A stretch of DNA of 59,112 bases, from assembly GCA_039924845.1 (NCBI GenBank), contig JBDTAC010000083.1, positions 1 through 59,112 of the forward strand, written 5' to 3'. The notes below the pieces were generated by a model. The model had not been told where the DNA came from. It saw only the letters and a program-made list of their open reading frames with translations, and ran no database searches. The stretch's first letter is position 1, and each line of letters starts with the position of its first letter. Origin of the DNA: Bacteroidia bacterium (GTDB lineage: Bacteria; Bacteroidota; Bacteroidia; DATLTG01). The translations under genes were made by a program, and so were the position numbers. Positions 47,516 through 56,142 of the stretch are shown one piece after another.

Positions 47516-48460
47516 TTACTCTATCCCAATGTGGATAAGCGCGTCGCCTTGATTGATAACTGGCATATTATTGATACCAACGATGTAGCCATCGGCAGGA
47601 GCCAACATTTTTTGAGTAATTTCTCCGTAAGGATCACCAATCATACCAATGGTTTCACCTTTACGAACATGCGCGCCGTTTATTTTTGATGTGTGAAACA
47701 AACCAGAAATTTTGGCACGCACCCAAATGGATTTACTGATAACAACAACTGGATTTGGAGGCACTCCAGAAGCAATCATTTTATAATGACGCAACACGCG
47801 CAAACAACCATTCAAGCCTTCGTTGATAGAGGTATAATCGAAACGCGAAGATTCGCCACCTTCAAAAACCAATACTGTTTTTCGCTTGCGCGATGCTTCT
47901 TTACGAAGCGAATTATCGCGGTATGTTGAATTGACTATAAGCGGCGGAGAAAAAATCTTCGCCAAGTCCATGTTCGCTTTTTTGCTTTGAACACAGCGTA
48001 TTTGCGGATGATTATTCAGCTTCAAACCTCCCGTATGGAAATCAATTCCGAAATCAATTTGCGGAATAATCTCATTCATTAAATCATAGGCAATCCGACT
48101 TCCAAGCGAGCCGTTTTTAGTTCCGGGGAAACAACGATTCAAATCGCGGCCATCGGGTAAATCTCTTTTTCCGTTGATAAACGAAACAATGTTAATCACC
48201 GGAATCACAATCACAGAGCCACACAGCGGATTTTGAATATCTTCTCTGCCCAACAATCTGCGAATAATTTCGATGCCATTAATTTCGTCTCCGTGCATTC
48301 CGGCTAAAAATAAAATCACAGGACCAGGTTTCAAGGAACGAAACACATACACCGGAATATCAATAATAGTACGGGTTGGGAGGCGGTATACATTTAAATT
48401 GACTTGCGCAGAATTTCCGGGGAGAACGCTGGTGCCATTTATAATAATATTTTTTTGCAT
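47516..48460 (-). CDS. AstE/aspartoacylase-family zinc hydrolase
   Basis: The 314-residue enzyme starts at ATG 48460 (MQKNIIINGTSVLPG). An upstream TTG would add three residues. The zinc-carboxypeptidase-type core shows LFLAGMHGDEINGIEIIRRL (HxxE metal ligands, about 55), RDLNRCFPGT, and DFHTGGLKLNNHPQIRC (His ligand, about 143). A C-terminal barrel-like part carries GMIGDPYGEITQKMLAPADG. It lies 18 bases after rimK and belongs to the same operon. Proteins of this family remove acyl or amino-acid groups. Next to RimK it is a candidate for removing or trimming glutamate chains, but that is inference. Confidence 0.88.
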   Translation of the reverse strand: MQKNIIINGTSVLPGNSAQVNLNVYRLPTRTIIDIPVYVFRSLKPGPVILFLAGMHGDEINGIEIIRRLLGREDIQNPLCGSVIVIPVINIVSFINGKRDLPDGRDLNRCFPGTKNGSLGSRIAYDLMNEIIPQIDFGIDFHTGGLKLNNHPQIRCVQSKKANMDLAKIFSPPLIVNSTYRDNSLRKEASRKRKTVLVFEGGESSRFDYTSINEGLNGCLRVLRHYKMIASGVPPNPVVVISKSIWVRAKISGLFHTSKINGAHVRKGETIGMIGDPYGEITQKMLAPADGYIVGINNMPVINQGDALIHIGIE

Positions 48461-48478
48461 CTTTTTCAACCTTCGAAA

Positions 48479-49366
48479 TTAGCTTTCGCTGTGAAATTCA
48501 TTTCGCTCAATGTATTCAATTATTTTTCCAGCAATGTCCACACCCGTAGCACCTTCAATACCTTCCAAGCCAGGCGAAGAATTTACTTCCATCACCAAAG
48601 GTCCGCGTGCCGATTGCAACATATCCACGCCCGCAATGGCAAGACCTAATTTTTTAACGGATTTAATCGCCGTTGCTTTTTCTTCCGCGGTCAAATCAAT
48701 TAATTGGGCTGTACCGCCGCGGTGCAAGTTGGAACGAAAATCGCCCGCCACACCTTGTCTTTTCATTGCTCCCACAATTTGTCCATCCACCACAAATGCG
48801 CGAACATCCGCACCTTTCGCTTCTTTGATAAACTCTTGCACCAAAATATTTACTTTTACATCTAAAAAGGCTTCTATCACTGATTTTGCAGAGTTATGCG
48901 TTTCTGCCAAAATAACGCCGATGCCTTGCGTTCCTTCCAACAATTTAATCACAACGGGCGCTCCGCCTACTTGTTCAATCAAGCTATCAATGTTTTTTGG
49001 GGTAGATGCAAAAGCAGATTTTGGCATACCAACACCTGCACGCGCCAACAATTGCAAGGAACGCAGCTTATCGCGCGCGCGAACCAAAGCTTGCGATTCC
49101 ACAACGGAAAATATTTTCATCATTTCGAATTGCCTTACTACGGCTGCTCCGTAAAACGTAACCGACGCACCAATACGCGGAATAACAGCATCCACGCCTC
49201 GCACTTCTTCCCCTTTGTAAAAAATATGCGGGCGACTTTTTTCAATCACCAACACACATTTTAAATGATCGAGCACCGCAATCTCGTGTCCGCGCTTTTC
49301 CCCAGCTTCAATAATTCTTTTGGTGGAATACAAATTTGGATTCCTTGATAGAATAGCAATTTTCAT
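48479..49366 (-). CDS. rimK: RimK-type ATP-grasp ligase (ribosomal protein S6:glutamate ligase)
   Basis: RimK adds glutamate residues to the C-terminus of ribosomal protein S6. The 295 residues show the N-terminal domain ([31 protein letters not shown]) and the ATP-grasp region [19 protein letters not shown]. The metal site is [15 protein letters not shown] near the end. Length and motifs match true RimK rather than lysine or coenzyme F420 ligases. It sits between a retropepsin-like protein and an AstE-like hydrolase. The S6 gene is not in the window, so the substrate is assigned by family only. Confidence 0.93.
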   Translation of the reverse strand: MKIAILSRNPNLYSTKRIIEAGEKRGHEIAVLDHLKCVLVIEKSRPHIFYKGEEVRGVDAVIPRIGASVTFYGAAVVRQFEMMKIFSVVESQALVRARDKLRSLQLLARAGVGMPKSAFASTPKNIDSLIEQVGGAPVVIKLLEGTQGIGVILAETHNSAKSVIEAFLDVKVNILVQEFIKEAKGADVRAFVVDGQIVGAMKRQGVAGDFRSNLHRGGTAQLIDLTAEEKATAIKSVKKLGLAIAGVDMLQSARGPLVMEVNSSPGLEGIEGATGVDIAGKIIEYIERNEFHSES

Positions 49367-49377
49367 AGCTTAAAATT

Positions 49378-49857
49378 TTATTTTTCAGGTATTTTGTGAA
49401 TTGATTTTTGGGACGACCACGTATTTTCTAAGGCAACATCCACGATAAATTTATTGCGAATTAATTTCCGCCCGATTAAAACTGGATAACGCATATTGCC
49501 TCTATCGCTCAGCGAAATGATGGAATTTATTTTTTTACCCGCTATTTTAATAACTGTTTTCACGACAAATCGTTTTTCAAAATCGCCAAACGAATTTTTA
49601 ATTTTCTTTTCGCTGAATTCCGTGAAACGAAGCTCCTGCTTATTCGATTCAGGATGCGAAGGATCCAACAATTTGAAATACAAAATATCGTTCCCGTTTT
49701 CGTTTTTCAAATAAATATCGTGGCAATGCAAAGCCGTGGTATACGCGCCAGTATCTATTTTCGCGATAATATCAAACAAGCCCAGCATCGGAAAATCAAT
49801 TTTTTCCGTGCGACCGATTACGCGTTTTTGTTTTTCTGTCGGATTGCCGCTGTTCAT
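49378..49857 (-). CDS. RimB-like retropepsin-fold protein (ATP-dependent zinc protease family)
   Basis: The 159-residue protein carries an aspartic-protease-like motif KIDTGAYTTALHC (DTGA, about 35). A YPVLIGRKLI segment is typical of this retropepsin-like family. Despite the old family name, no zinc motif is visible. In Pseudomonas a homologue, RimB, acts as the protease that opposes RimK in S6 modification. Here it is first in the rimB-rimK-AstE-like operon, 11 bases before rimK. Whether it acts on S6 in this organism is unproven. Confidence 0.85.
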   Translation of the reverse strand: MNSGNPTEKQKRVIGRTEKIDFPMLGLFDIIAKIDTGAYTTALHCHDIYLKNENGNDILYFKLLDPSHPESNKQELRFTEFSEKKIKNSFGDFEKRFVVKTVIKIAGKKINSIISLSDRGNMRYPVLIGRKLIRNKFIVDVALENTWSSQKSIHKIPEK

Positions 49858-49900
49858 TAGAAGCGCAATTTAATTATTTTTTGAGGAGCAAAATTGGTGC

Positions 49901-49922
49901 TTCGAAAAATTATTTTTTTGAA
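49901..49922. repeat. A/T quasi-palindrome in the rimB upstream region
   Basis: TTCGAAAAATTA followed by TTTTTTTGAA, the fullest form of the repeat, lies 43 bases upstream of the rimB-like start. Confidence 0.88.
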
Positions 49923-49948
49923 CGGACTTTTACCTTGCAATATAATGT

Positions 49949-50134
49949 TTGGAAATCTCGTTACCATTAGGTTTTCAATTAGAAGATATATTGAAAAACA
50001 GAAAAACCGATAATCAAGGAAATCCAAGAGATACAATGATTTGGACACTATTTAAATCCGACTATGAAAATAGTTCGATACGGAAAACGAATCTGAAAGC
50101 ATTTGATATTATCGGACGTGAAATTAATTTTTAA
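49949..50134 (+). CDS. Possible short gene or remnant (61 codons)
   Basis: An open frame starts at TTG 49949. A TACCTTGC promoter-like sequence lies about 16 bases before it. The product would be basic and polar (ILKNRKTDNQGNPRDTMIW, SSIRKTNLKAFDII). No family is recognised. It lies between the rimB-like gene and higB and could be part of an old gene. I give it low weight. Confidence 0.3.
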   Translation: MEISLPLGFQLEDILKNRKTDNQGNPRDTMIWTLFKSDYENSSIRKTNLKAFDIIGREINF

Positions 50135-50154
50135 CAAACAAGCAAAAATAAATT

Positions 50155-50184
50155 TTCCCAATACGGGAACTTTTTGTATTTTTG
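50155..50184 (+). promoter_or_regulatory. Promoter and operator-like palindrome of higBA
   Basis: TTCCC-AATAC-GGGAA (50155-50169) is directly followed by the promoter element TATTTTTG (50177-50184). A palindrome lying across the -33 to -7 spacer is what an autoregulated toxin-antitoxin promoter would show. HigA is the natural candidate to bind it. Confidence 0.65.
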
Positions 50185-50199
50185 TACAAATCGTTTAGC

Positions 50200-50493
50200 T
50201 TGAGAGTAATTGCTAAAAAAAACCTTCGTAATTTTTGGACTAAGCACAACGACTGTGAATCACAATTAATGGCTTGGTATCATGAGGCTAATAAAGCAAA
50301 ATGGAAAAATCCAACTCAAATAAAACGAGAGTTTCCAACAGCAAGTTTTCTTAAAGATAACCGAGTTGTGTTTAATATAAAAGGAAACAATTATCGCTTA
50401 ATTGTTCGGTTAAATTATGATTACGGAATAATTTGGGTTCGCTTTATTGGAACACATAAAGAATATGACAAAATAAACGCAAATACAATTTAA
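50200..50493 (+). CDS. higB: HigB-type mRNA interferase toxin
   Basis: This RelE-fold ribosome-dependent RNase cleaves mRNA and slows growth. Starting at TTG 50200 gives 97 residues beginning RVIAKKNLRNFWTKHND. Family signatures are AWYHEANKAKWKNP, REFPTASFLKDNRVVFNIKG and the end FIGTHKEYDKINANTI. A start at 50182 is open but overlaps the promoter. It is the first gene of higB-higA, toxin first as usual, with one base between stop and the antitoxin ATG. Confidence 0.9.
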   Translation: MRVIAKKNLRNFWTKHNDCESQLMAWYHEANKAKWKNPTQIKREFPTASFLKDNRVVFNIKGNNYRLIVRLNYDYGIIWVRFIGTHKEYDKINANTI

Positions 50494-50494
50494 A

Positions 50495-50851
50495 ATGGAA
50501 CACAAAGTAATTAAAAACGAAAAAGAATATCAAAATGCGTTAAGCAGACTTGATAAAATTTTTGATGCAAAAAAAGGTACAAAACAAGGCGATGAATTAG
50601 AGTTGCTTGCTTTGCTTATTGATAAATATGAACAAGAAAAATATCCTATCGAATTGCCCGATCCAATTGAAGCGATTAAATTCAGAATGGAACAATTAGG
50701 CTACAAACAAAAAGATCTTGCAATAGCTATTGGACTAAAAAGTCGCGCCAGCGAAATCTTAAATAAAAAACGAAAATTAACTCTTGAAATGATTCGCAAA
50801 TTAAGCGAAACACTCAACATCTCGACAGACATTTTAGTGAAAGATTATTGA
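50495..50851 (+). CDS. higA: HigA-type antitoxin, XRE helix-turn-helix
   Basis: The 118-residue antitoxin has an N-terminal helical region (about 1-60) and a C-terminal HTH (YKQKDLAIAIGLKSRASEI, then NKKRKLTLEMIRKLSETLNI). The ATG is 2 bases after the higB stop. It should neutralise HigB and repress the shared promoter, probably at the palindrome at 50155-50169. Both genes are intact. Confidence 0.92.
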   Translation: MEHKVIKNEKEYQNALSRLDKIFDAKKGTKQGDELELLALLIDKYEQEKYPIELPDPIEAIKFRMEQLGYKQKDLAIAIGLKSRASEILNKKRKLTLEMIRKLSETLNISTDILVKDY

Positions 50852-50890
50852 TTCGGAAAAAATATTTTACTCCTACGGATTTGAAATGGG

Positions 50891-50913
50891 TTTGAAAAAT
50901 TATTTTTTTGAAA
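50891..50913. repeat. A/T quasi-palindrome between higA and the DUF922-like gene
   Basis: TTTGAAAAATTA-TTTTTTTGAAA. Two partial copies follow closely (near 50927 and 50941), the last meeting the end of the next gene. Confidence 0.82.
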
Positions 50914-50948
50914 ACGCTTTTTTGTTTCAAAAAATATGTTTGAAAAAT

Positions 50949-51527
50949 TTATTTTTTACCGTACGTTATTACAAACTCTGTTTGTGAATACGCAGCATAA
51001 GCATTTAGCTGTTCTGCAATGTATTTACTCCATTTGTTTTGCATAGTAGTATCTATAGAATGATTTGTTTCTTTATCATATTTATCTTCTTCCGAATTTG
51101 CAGCTCCATCTACACTCCGATACATTTTATAAAATTCTATTTTAAACTGATTATAATTAATATAGGAACTATCCTGCAATTGCTTTCTTAACATTCTTGC
51201 ATAAAGTTCATTTATATCAAAATGCCCTTGTTCATGCTCCAATATTTCGTTAATTAAATGGCTTTTATCCAAGGACTTGCTAGATAATGATTTAAAGAAA
51301 ATATCGTAAATACCTACTTTTATAGATAGATTATCAATAGGTTTTAGACTATAATCAATTCCTGAATTTGTTCCAGCTGCCTCAGGCGCATATTTAGAAA
51401 GCGGTTTTTCAAAATCTTTCCAAGTCAGTTTTCTGTCGGGAGACCAAATTATCTCATCGTTTTTTGAGTTTGGCTTAAAAGCCATACAAAGCGCTAATAG
51501 AGCTATAAGTGCAAGCGATTTTTTCAT
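50949..51527 (-). CDS. DUF922-like exported protein with HExxH motif
   Basis: The 192-residue exported protein has a signal-like start (MKKSLALIALLALCMAFKP) and the DUF922-type opening ITW-like RKLTWKDFEKPLSKYAPEAAG. It has a clear HEQGH motif (EILEHEQGHFDINELYARM, about 106-110), which fits a zinc metallopeptidase. A third ligand is not obvious from sequence. It is a single gene with A/T repeat DNA downstream. Substrate unknown; cell-envelope location likely. Confidence 0.78.
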   Translation of the reverse strand: MKKSLALIALLALCMAFKPNSKNDEIIWSPDRKLTWKDFEKPLSKYAPEAAGTNSGIDYSLKPIDNLSIKVGIYDIFFKSLSSKSLDKSHLINEILEHEQGHFDINELYARMLRKQLQDSSYINYNQFKIEFYKMYRSVDGAANSEEDKYDKETNHSIDTTMQNKWSKYIAEQLNAYAAYSQTEFVITYGKK

Positions 51528-51599
51528 AAAAATAATGAGTTTTAAAATTTAATTTTTCAACCTTTCAACTTCCCAACCTTTAAACCTTCTAACTTAAAA

Positions 51600-52748
51600 T
51601 TAATAATTAATCTCTTGTTCTTCCATATCCGCGGGCAGTTCACGAAATTCATATTGTTGATTTCGTAATTGCGGTTCGAAACCAGCTTCACGAATAGCTT
51701 CCTGAATGCCTTTAGCAGTAAAGCGATGCGGAGCTCCGGCTGCGGAAACTACGTTTTCTTCAATCATGATAGAACCAAAATCGTTGGCGCCTGCATGCAA
51801 ACAAAGTTGTGCCGTTTGTTTACCAACCGTTAACCACGAAGCTTGTATATTTTTAATATTCGGCAACATAATTCGGCTCATCGCAATGGTACGAATATAC
51901 ATTTCGGACGATACATTATTCGTGATGCCTTTGTGGCGTTTCAACAATGTGCCGTCATCCTGAAAGGGCCAAGGAATAAAGGCTAAAAATCCTTTCGCGT
52001 CTTTCGGTTTTTCTGCTTGTACTTCGCGAATTAAAACCAAGTGTTCAAAGCGCTCTTCTAATGTTTCGATGTGTCCGAACATCATTGTGGCGGAAGTAGT
52101 AATGTGCAATTGATGTGCAGCGCGCATGACATCCAACCATTCTTTTCCAGTACATTTTCCTTTTGAAATTAATCTGCGAACGCGGTCGTTTAAAATTTCG
52201 GCTCCTGCTCCTGGCAAACTATCTAATCCCGCTTCTTTTAATGCTTTTAAAACGGCAGTGTGCGTTGATTTTTCGAGTTTCGTAATGTGCGCAATTTCGG
52301 GCGGACCGAGTGCGTGTAATTTTAATTTTGGATAAAGTTTTTTGATTTCTTGAAAAGTATTTACATAAAATTGCAAACCCAATTCAGGATGATGTCCGCC
52401 TTGTAGAAGCAGTTGATCTCCGCCATAACGAAAGGTTTCTTCAATCTTTTTTTTGTAAGTTTCAATATCGGTGATGTACGCTTCTTTGTGTCCGGGAATG
52501 CGATAAAAATTACAAAATTTACAATTTGCAATACAGACATTTGTCGTGTTTACATTGCGATCTATTTGCCAAGTTACTTTTCCGTCCGGCTTTTGTTTTT
52601 TGCGCAACTCGTCTGCTACAAACATTAAATCGGGCGTTGGCGCATTTTCAAACAAATACATTCCTTCCGAAATAGAAAGAAAATCGAAACGCGAAGCACG
52701 TTCCAACAATTCATTTATTTTCAAATTATCTTTTTGGAAATTCATCAA
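51600..52748 (-). CDS. mqnC: Cyclic dehypoxanthinyl futalosine synthase
   Basis: This radical SAM enzyme of the futalosine menaquinone pathway cyclises dehypoxanthine futalosine. The 382 residues show the cluster motif VCIANCKFCNFYRIPG (about 72-80) and the MqnC block LLQGGHHPELGLQFYVNTF. HALGPPEIAHITKLE, DSLPGAGAEILNDRVRR and SIMIEENVVSAAGAPHRFT follow, characteristic of MqnC rather than MqnE. It shares a 74-base divergent region with the leucyl aminopeptidase gene. Other mqn genes are not in the window. Confidence 0.95.
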   Translation of the reverse strand: MMNFQKDNLKINELLERASRFDFLSISEGMYLFENAPTPDLMFVADELRKKQKPDGKVTWQIDRNVNTTNVCIANCKFCNFYRIPGHKEAYITDIETYKKKIEETFRYGGDQLLLQGGHHPELGLQFYVNTFQEIKKLYPKLKLHALGPPEIAHITKLEKSTHTAVLKALKEAGLDSLPGAGAEILNDRVRRLISKGKCTGKEWLDVMRAAHQLHITTSATMMFGHIETLEERFEHLVLIREVQAEKPKDAKGFLAFIPWPFQDDGTLLKRHKGITNNVSSEMYIRTIAMSRIMLPNIKNIQASWLTVGKQTAQLCLHAGANDFGSIMIEENVVSAAGAPHRFTAKGIQEAIREAGFEPQLRNQQYEFRELPADMEEQEINY

Positions 52749-52790
52749 TACAGGGAATAGAAATTGGAATTATATCAAACAAATTAATCG

Positions 52791-52798
52791 TACTTTTA
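52791..52798 (+). promoter_or_regulatory. Promoter element of the aminopeptidase gene
   Basis: TACTTTTA, then CG, 24 bases before the ATG at 52823, is one change from TAnnTTTG. It lies between the divergent mqnC and aminopeptidase genes. Confidence 0.5.
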
Positions 52799-52822
52799 CG
52801 CTTCAAAATTACAAATAATCCC

Positions 52823-54256
52823 ATGACGAACATCACAAAAAAAACAAGTATTTCGGGCAACGATAACATTTTATTGCTTTGCAGCGCGAAAACAAATTTG
52901 GTAAATTTCGGTTTAACAAAAGCTGAAGCTGATTTTGTAAAAAATGAAATCAGTAAAAACGAAAAAAAATTTCTTACCATCAACCAATTAAAACGTTATG
53001 TTTTTATTCAGTTGATTGACGAAAAAAAAGATGCCTATTTAACGTTAGAAGCACAACGCAGAGCGGGAAGCAACTTAACTAAAATACTGAATAAATTTAA
53101 AATTTCAGATATTTGTTTGCTGGATACCGAAAATAAATTTTCGGAAATGCTCGCTTTCGCGGAAGGACTTGTACTTGCGAATTATCAGTTTTTGAAGTAT
53201 AAAAAAGATGTAAAAAAAGAAACAAACGCTTTGAAAAATGTTTTTCTGAAAGGCGAAAAAATTTCTGCAAAAGATATTGAAGAATTACAAATTATAATTG
53301 ATGCCACTTGTAAAGCGCGTACGCTGATTAACGAACCTGTTATTTATTTAACAGCCGTTCAAATGGCGAAAGAGTTTGAAAAAATGGGCAAAGAAGCTGG
53401 TTTTAAAGTAGAGGTTTTTAACAAAGCAAAAATAGAAGCCTTGAAAATGGGCGGTTTGCTTGCCGTTAATTACGGAAGTGTTGATCCGCCAACTTTTTCG
53501 ATAATGGAATGGAAACCGAAAAATGCGAAAAATAAAAAGCCGTATGTGTTGGTTGGAAAAGGTGTTGTTTACGATACTGGAGGTTTGAGTTTAAAACCTA
53601 CCGCCAATTCTATGGACATGATGAAATGTGATATGTCGGGCGCAGCAGCCGTTGCGGGAACTATTTATGCAGCAGCAAAAGCAAAACTTCCAGTGCATAT
53701 AATCGGTTTGGTTCCTTCAACAGATAATCGCCCAGGTGTGAATGCTTACACGCCTGGAGATGTAATTACAATGCACAGCGGCTTAACCGTTGAAGTTTTA
53801 AATACAGATGCGGAAGGTAGAATGATTTTAGCGGATGCTTTGAGTTACGCACAAAAATACAAACCCGAATTAGTGATTGACTTAGCCACCTTAACTGGCG
53901 CAGCAGCAGCAGCCATCGGCAAATACGGAATGGTTGCAATGGGAACAGCAGACGAAAAAAAGTTTTCCGCGTTGAAGAAAAGTGGAAACAAAGTACACGA
54001 ACGTTTGGTTGAATTTCCGTTTTGGGAAGAGTACGATGAATTGATAAAATCAAGTATTGCTGAAATAAAAAACATTGGTGGACCGCACGCAGGTGCTATT
54101 ACTGCCGGAAAATTTTTAGCACGTTTTATTGATTATCCTTGGATACATTTGGACATTGCCGGACCAGCGTTTTTAACAGCAGATGATAGCTACAAACCAC
54201 AAGGCGGAACAGGTGTAGGCGTTCGTTTATTATTCGATTTTTTCAAGAATTTGTAA
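52823..54256 (+). CDS. Leucyl aminopeptidase (M17)
   Basis: This two-metal cytosolic aminopeptidase has 477 residues. The N-terminal domain is divergent (MTNITKKTSISGNDNILLL). The catalytic domain is clear: VLVGKGVVYDTGGLSLKPTA (about 244-262), MDMMKCDMSGAAAVAG, and the metal/catalytic motif NTDAEGRMILADALSYA (about 334-350). GGPHAGAITAGKFLARF follows. It starts at ATG 52823 and ends 40 bases before pdxA; the two may be co-transcribed. Confidence 0.94.
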   Translation: MTNITKKTSISGNDNILLLCSAKTNLVNFGLTKAEADFVKNEISKNEKKFLTINQLKRYVFIQLIDEKKDAYLTLEAQRRAGSNLTKILNKFKISDICLLDTENKFSEMLAFAEGLVLANYQFLKYKKDVKKETNALKNVFLKGEKISAKDIEELQIIIDATCKARTLINEPVIYLTAVQMAKEFEKMGKEAGFKVEVFNKAKIEALKMGGLLAVNYGSVDPPTFSIMEWKPKNAKNKKPYVLVGKGVVYDTGGLSLKPTANSMDMMKCDMSGAAAVAGTIYAAAKAKLPVHIIGLVPSTDNRPGVNAYTPGDVITMHSGLTVEVLNTDAEGRMILADALSYAQKYKPELVIDLATLTGAAAAAIGKYGMVAMGTADEKKFSALKKSGNKVHERLVEFPFWEEYDELIKSSIAEIKNIGGPHAGAITAGKFLARFIDYPWIHLDIAGPAFLTADDSYKPQGGTGVGVRLLFDFFKNL

Positions 54257-54263
54257 AATTACG

Positions 54264-54286
54264 TTTCGAAAAATTATTTTTTCAAA
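54264..54286. repeat. A/T quasi-palindrome between aminopeptidase and pdxA
   Basis: TTTCGAAAAATTATTTTTTC-AAA fills most of the 40-base gap, immediately before the pdxA start. Confidence 0.85.
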
Positions 54287-54295
54287 GAGAAAACT

Positions 54296-55351
54296 ATGTC
54301 AGAAAATAAAATACGAGTAGGCATTTCACAAGGCGATATCAACGGAATCGGCTTGGAAGTAATTTTAAAAACAGTGATGAATCCAACCTTGTTGGAATTG
54401 TGTACTCCCATTTTATTCGGTTCGCAAAAAACGGTTTCGTACCATCGCAAAGCTTTGGGAATTGAAGATTTCAGCTTTAATCCCGTTAGAGATTTAGAAG
54501 CCATCAATCACAAACGTGCTAATATTTTTAATTGTTACGAAGAGGAAGTTTCCATCGAGCTTGGAAAAGCAACGGAAGTTGCCGGAAGATACGCGCTTAA
54601 ATCATTGGAAGCTGCTTGCGATGCCTTGGAAAAAAAGAAAATTGACGTGCTGGTAACGGCACCAATTAATAAACATACTATTCAATCCGATAATTTTAAA
54701 TTTGTAGGACACACCGAATACCTCGAACAAAAATTTGGAAAAAATGGAAGTTTGATGTTGATGGTTGCCGACACATTGAAAGTAGCGTTGGTAACAGGAC
54801 ACCTTCCAATTGAAAAAGTAGCAGCAGCCATTACTACCGAAAAAATTATTCAAAAAGCTACTTTATTACATCGTTCTTTATTGGAAGATTTTGGAATCAG
54901 AAAACCAAAAATTGCAGTTCTTGGATTAAATCCGCACGCTGGAGATAATGGAACGATAGGCAATGCAGAGGAAACGATTATCAAACCTGCTATTCAGAAA
55001 TTAAGAGAAAAAGATGTTTTTGCTTTTGGTCCGTATGCCGCAGATGGATTTTTTGGCTCTGGCGCGTACACCGGATTTGATGGCGTTTTGGTAATGTATC
55101 ACGATCAAGGATTGATTCCGTTTAAAACAATTTCTTTTAACGATGGCGTAAATTTTACTGCTGGATTGCCCGTTATTCGGACTTCTCCCGATCACGGAAC
55201 GGCGTATGATATTGCCGGAAAAAATAAAGCAGACGAGAGTTCATTTCGCAAAGCAATTTATTTGGCGTGTGATATTTTCAGAACGCGCAATCAATATGCA
55301 GAAATAAGTGCGAACCCTTTGAAAATTAATCCTATCAAAAGAGAGCGTTAG
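54296..55351 (+). CDS. pdxA: 4-Hydroxythreonine-4-phosphate dehydrogenase
   Basis: This step of the DXP-dependent pyridoxal-phosphate pathway oxidises and decarboxylates 4-phosphohydroxy-L-threonine. The 351 residues show GDINGIGLEVILKTV, VTAPINKHTIQ, the metal His in GHTEYLEQKFG, GLNPHAGDNGTIG, MYHDQGLIPFKTI and TSPDHGTAYDIAGKN. All metal ligands are present. The stop codon lies inside GCGTTAGAAAATT..., an A/T repeat copy with extended arms (55345-55371). Confidence 0.97.
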   Translation: MSENKIRVGISQGDINGIGLEVILKTVMNPTLLELCTPILFGSQKTVSYHRKALGIEDFSFNPVRDLEAINHKRANIFNCYEEEVSIELGKATEVAGRYALKSLEAACDALEKKKIDVLVTAPINKHTIQSDNFKFVGHTEYLEQKFGKNGSLMLMVADTLKVALVTGHLPIEKVAAAITTEKIIQKATLLHRSLLEDFGIRKPKIAVLGLNPHAGDNGTIGNAEETIIKPAIQKLREKDVFAFGPYAADGFFGSGAYTGFDGVLVMYHDQGLIPFKTISFNDGVNFTAGLPVIRTSPDHGTAYDIAGKNKADESSFRKAIYLACDIFRTRNQYAEISANPLKINPIKRER

Positions 55352-55371
55352 AAAATTATTTTTTTGAACGT
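55345..55371. repeat. A/T quasi-palindrome with extended arms at the pdxA stop
   Basis: GCGTTAGAAAATTATTTTTT-TGAACGTTG: the outer CGTT and AACG also pair, so the inverted repeat is longer than the usual copy. It includes the pdxA stop codon and runs up to the mtgA gene. Confidence 0.8.
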
Positions 55372-55386
55372 TGATTTTTACCCTTC

Positions 55387-56079
55387 ATGAAAAATTTTTT
55401 CAGAAAAATAATTCGTATTTGTTGGAAAATACTACTCGCTTTTTTTGTGTTGAGTATTTTTTCTGTTCTTGTATTTCGCTTTGTTCCTGTGCCTTTTACG
55501 CCTTTGATGCTAATCAGATGTGTGCAACAAAAAATATCTGGAAAGGAATTAAAATTAGATAAATCCTGGGAATCTTTAGATGCGATTTCTCCGAATTTGC
55601 AGTTGGCTGTGGTGTGTTCCGAAGATCAAACTTTTTTGACAAATCACGGATTCGATTTTCAGGCAATGGAAAATGCGTATGATCACAACGAGAAAAATCG
55701 GCACATCCGTGGCGGAAGTACGATTAGTCAGGAAACGGCAAAAAATGTTTTTTTGTGGACAGGTAGAAATTATTTTCGCAAAGGAGTGGAAGCGTATTTT
55801 ACTGTTTTAATAGAATTTATTTGGGGCAAGAAACGCATTATGCAAACCTATTTGAATGTGATTGAAATGGGCGATGGCATTTACGGAGCCGAAGCCGCTT
55901 CGGAAAAATATTTTCACAAACACGCCAAATACCTCACCAAAAGCGAAGCTGCTTTAATTGCTGCCGTTTTGCCCAATCCCAGAAAATGGAATCCTGCTCA
56001 TCCTGATGCTTTTATAATTGACCGCCAACAATGGATTTTAGCGCAAATGAATAATTTAGGCGGAGAATTGAAATATTAA
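55387..56079 (+). CDS. mtgA: Monofunctional peptidoglycan glycosyltransferase
   Basis: It polymerises lipid II into glycan strands. The 230-residue GT51 protein has one N-terminal membrane span (about 8-38). It carries the catalytic motifs VVCSEDQTFLTNHGFDF (catalytic Glu, about 78), IRGGSTISQETAKNVFLW, KKRIMQTYLNVIEMGDGIYG and GAEAASEKYFHK. No transpeptidase domain follows, which sets it apart from class A PBPs. It is 35 bases after pdxA. Confidence 0.95.
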   Translation: MKNFFRKIIRICWKILLAFFVLSIFSVLVFRFVPVPFTPLMLIRCVQQKISGKELKLDKSWESLDAISPNLQLAVVCSEDQTFLTNHGFDFQAMENAYDHNEKNRHIRGGSTISQETAKNVFLWTGRNYFRKGVEAYFTVLIEFIWGKKRIMQTYLNVIEMGDGIYGAEAASEKYFHKHAKYLTKSEAALIAAVLPNPRKWNPAHPDAFIIDRQQWILAQMNNLGGELKY

Positions 56080-56142
56080 TTTTTGCATTTGAAAAAATAT
56101 TTTTTTGAACCCATTTTTAAAGTAAATTTAATATTGGATTAT

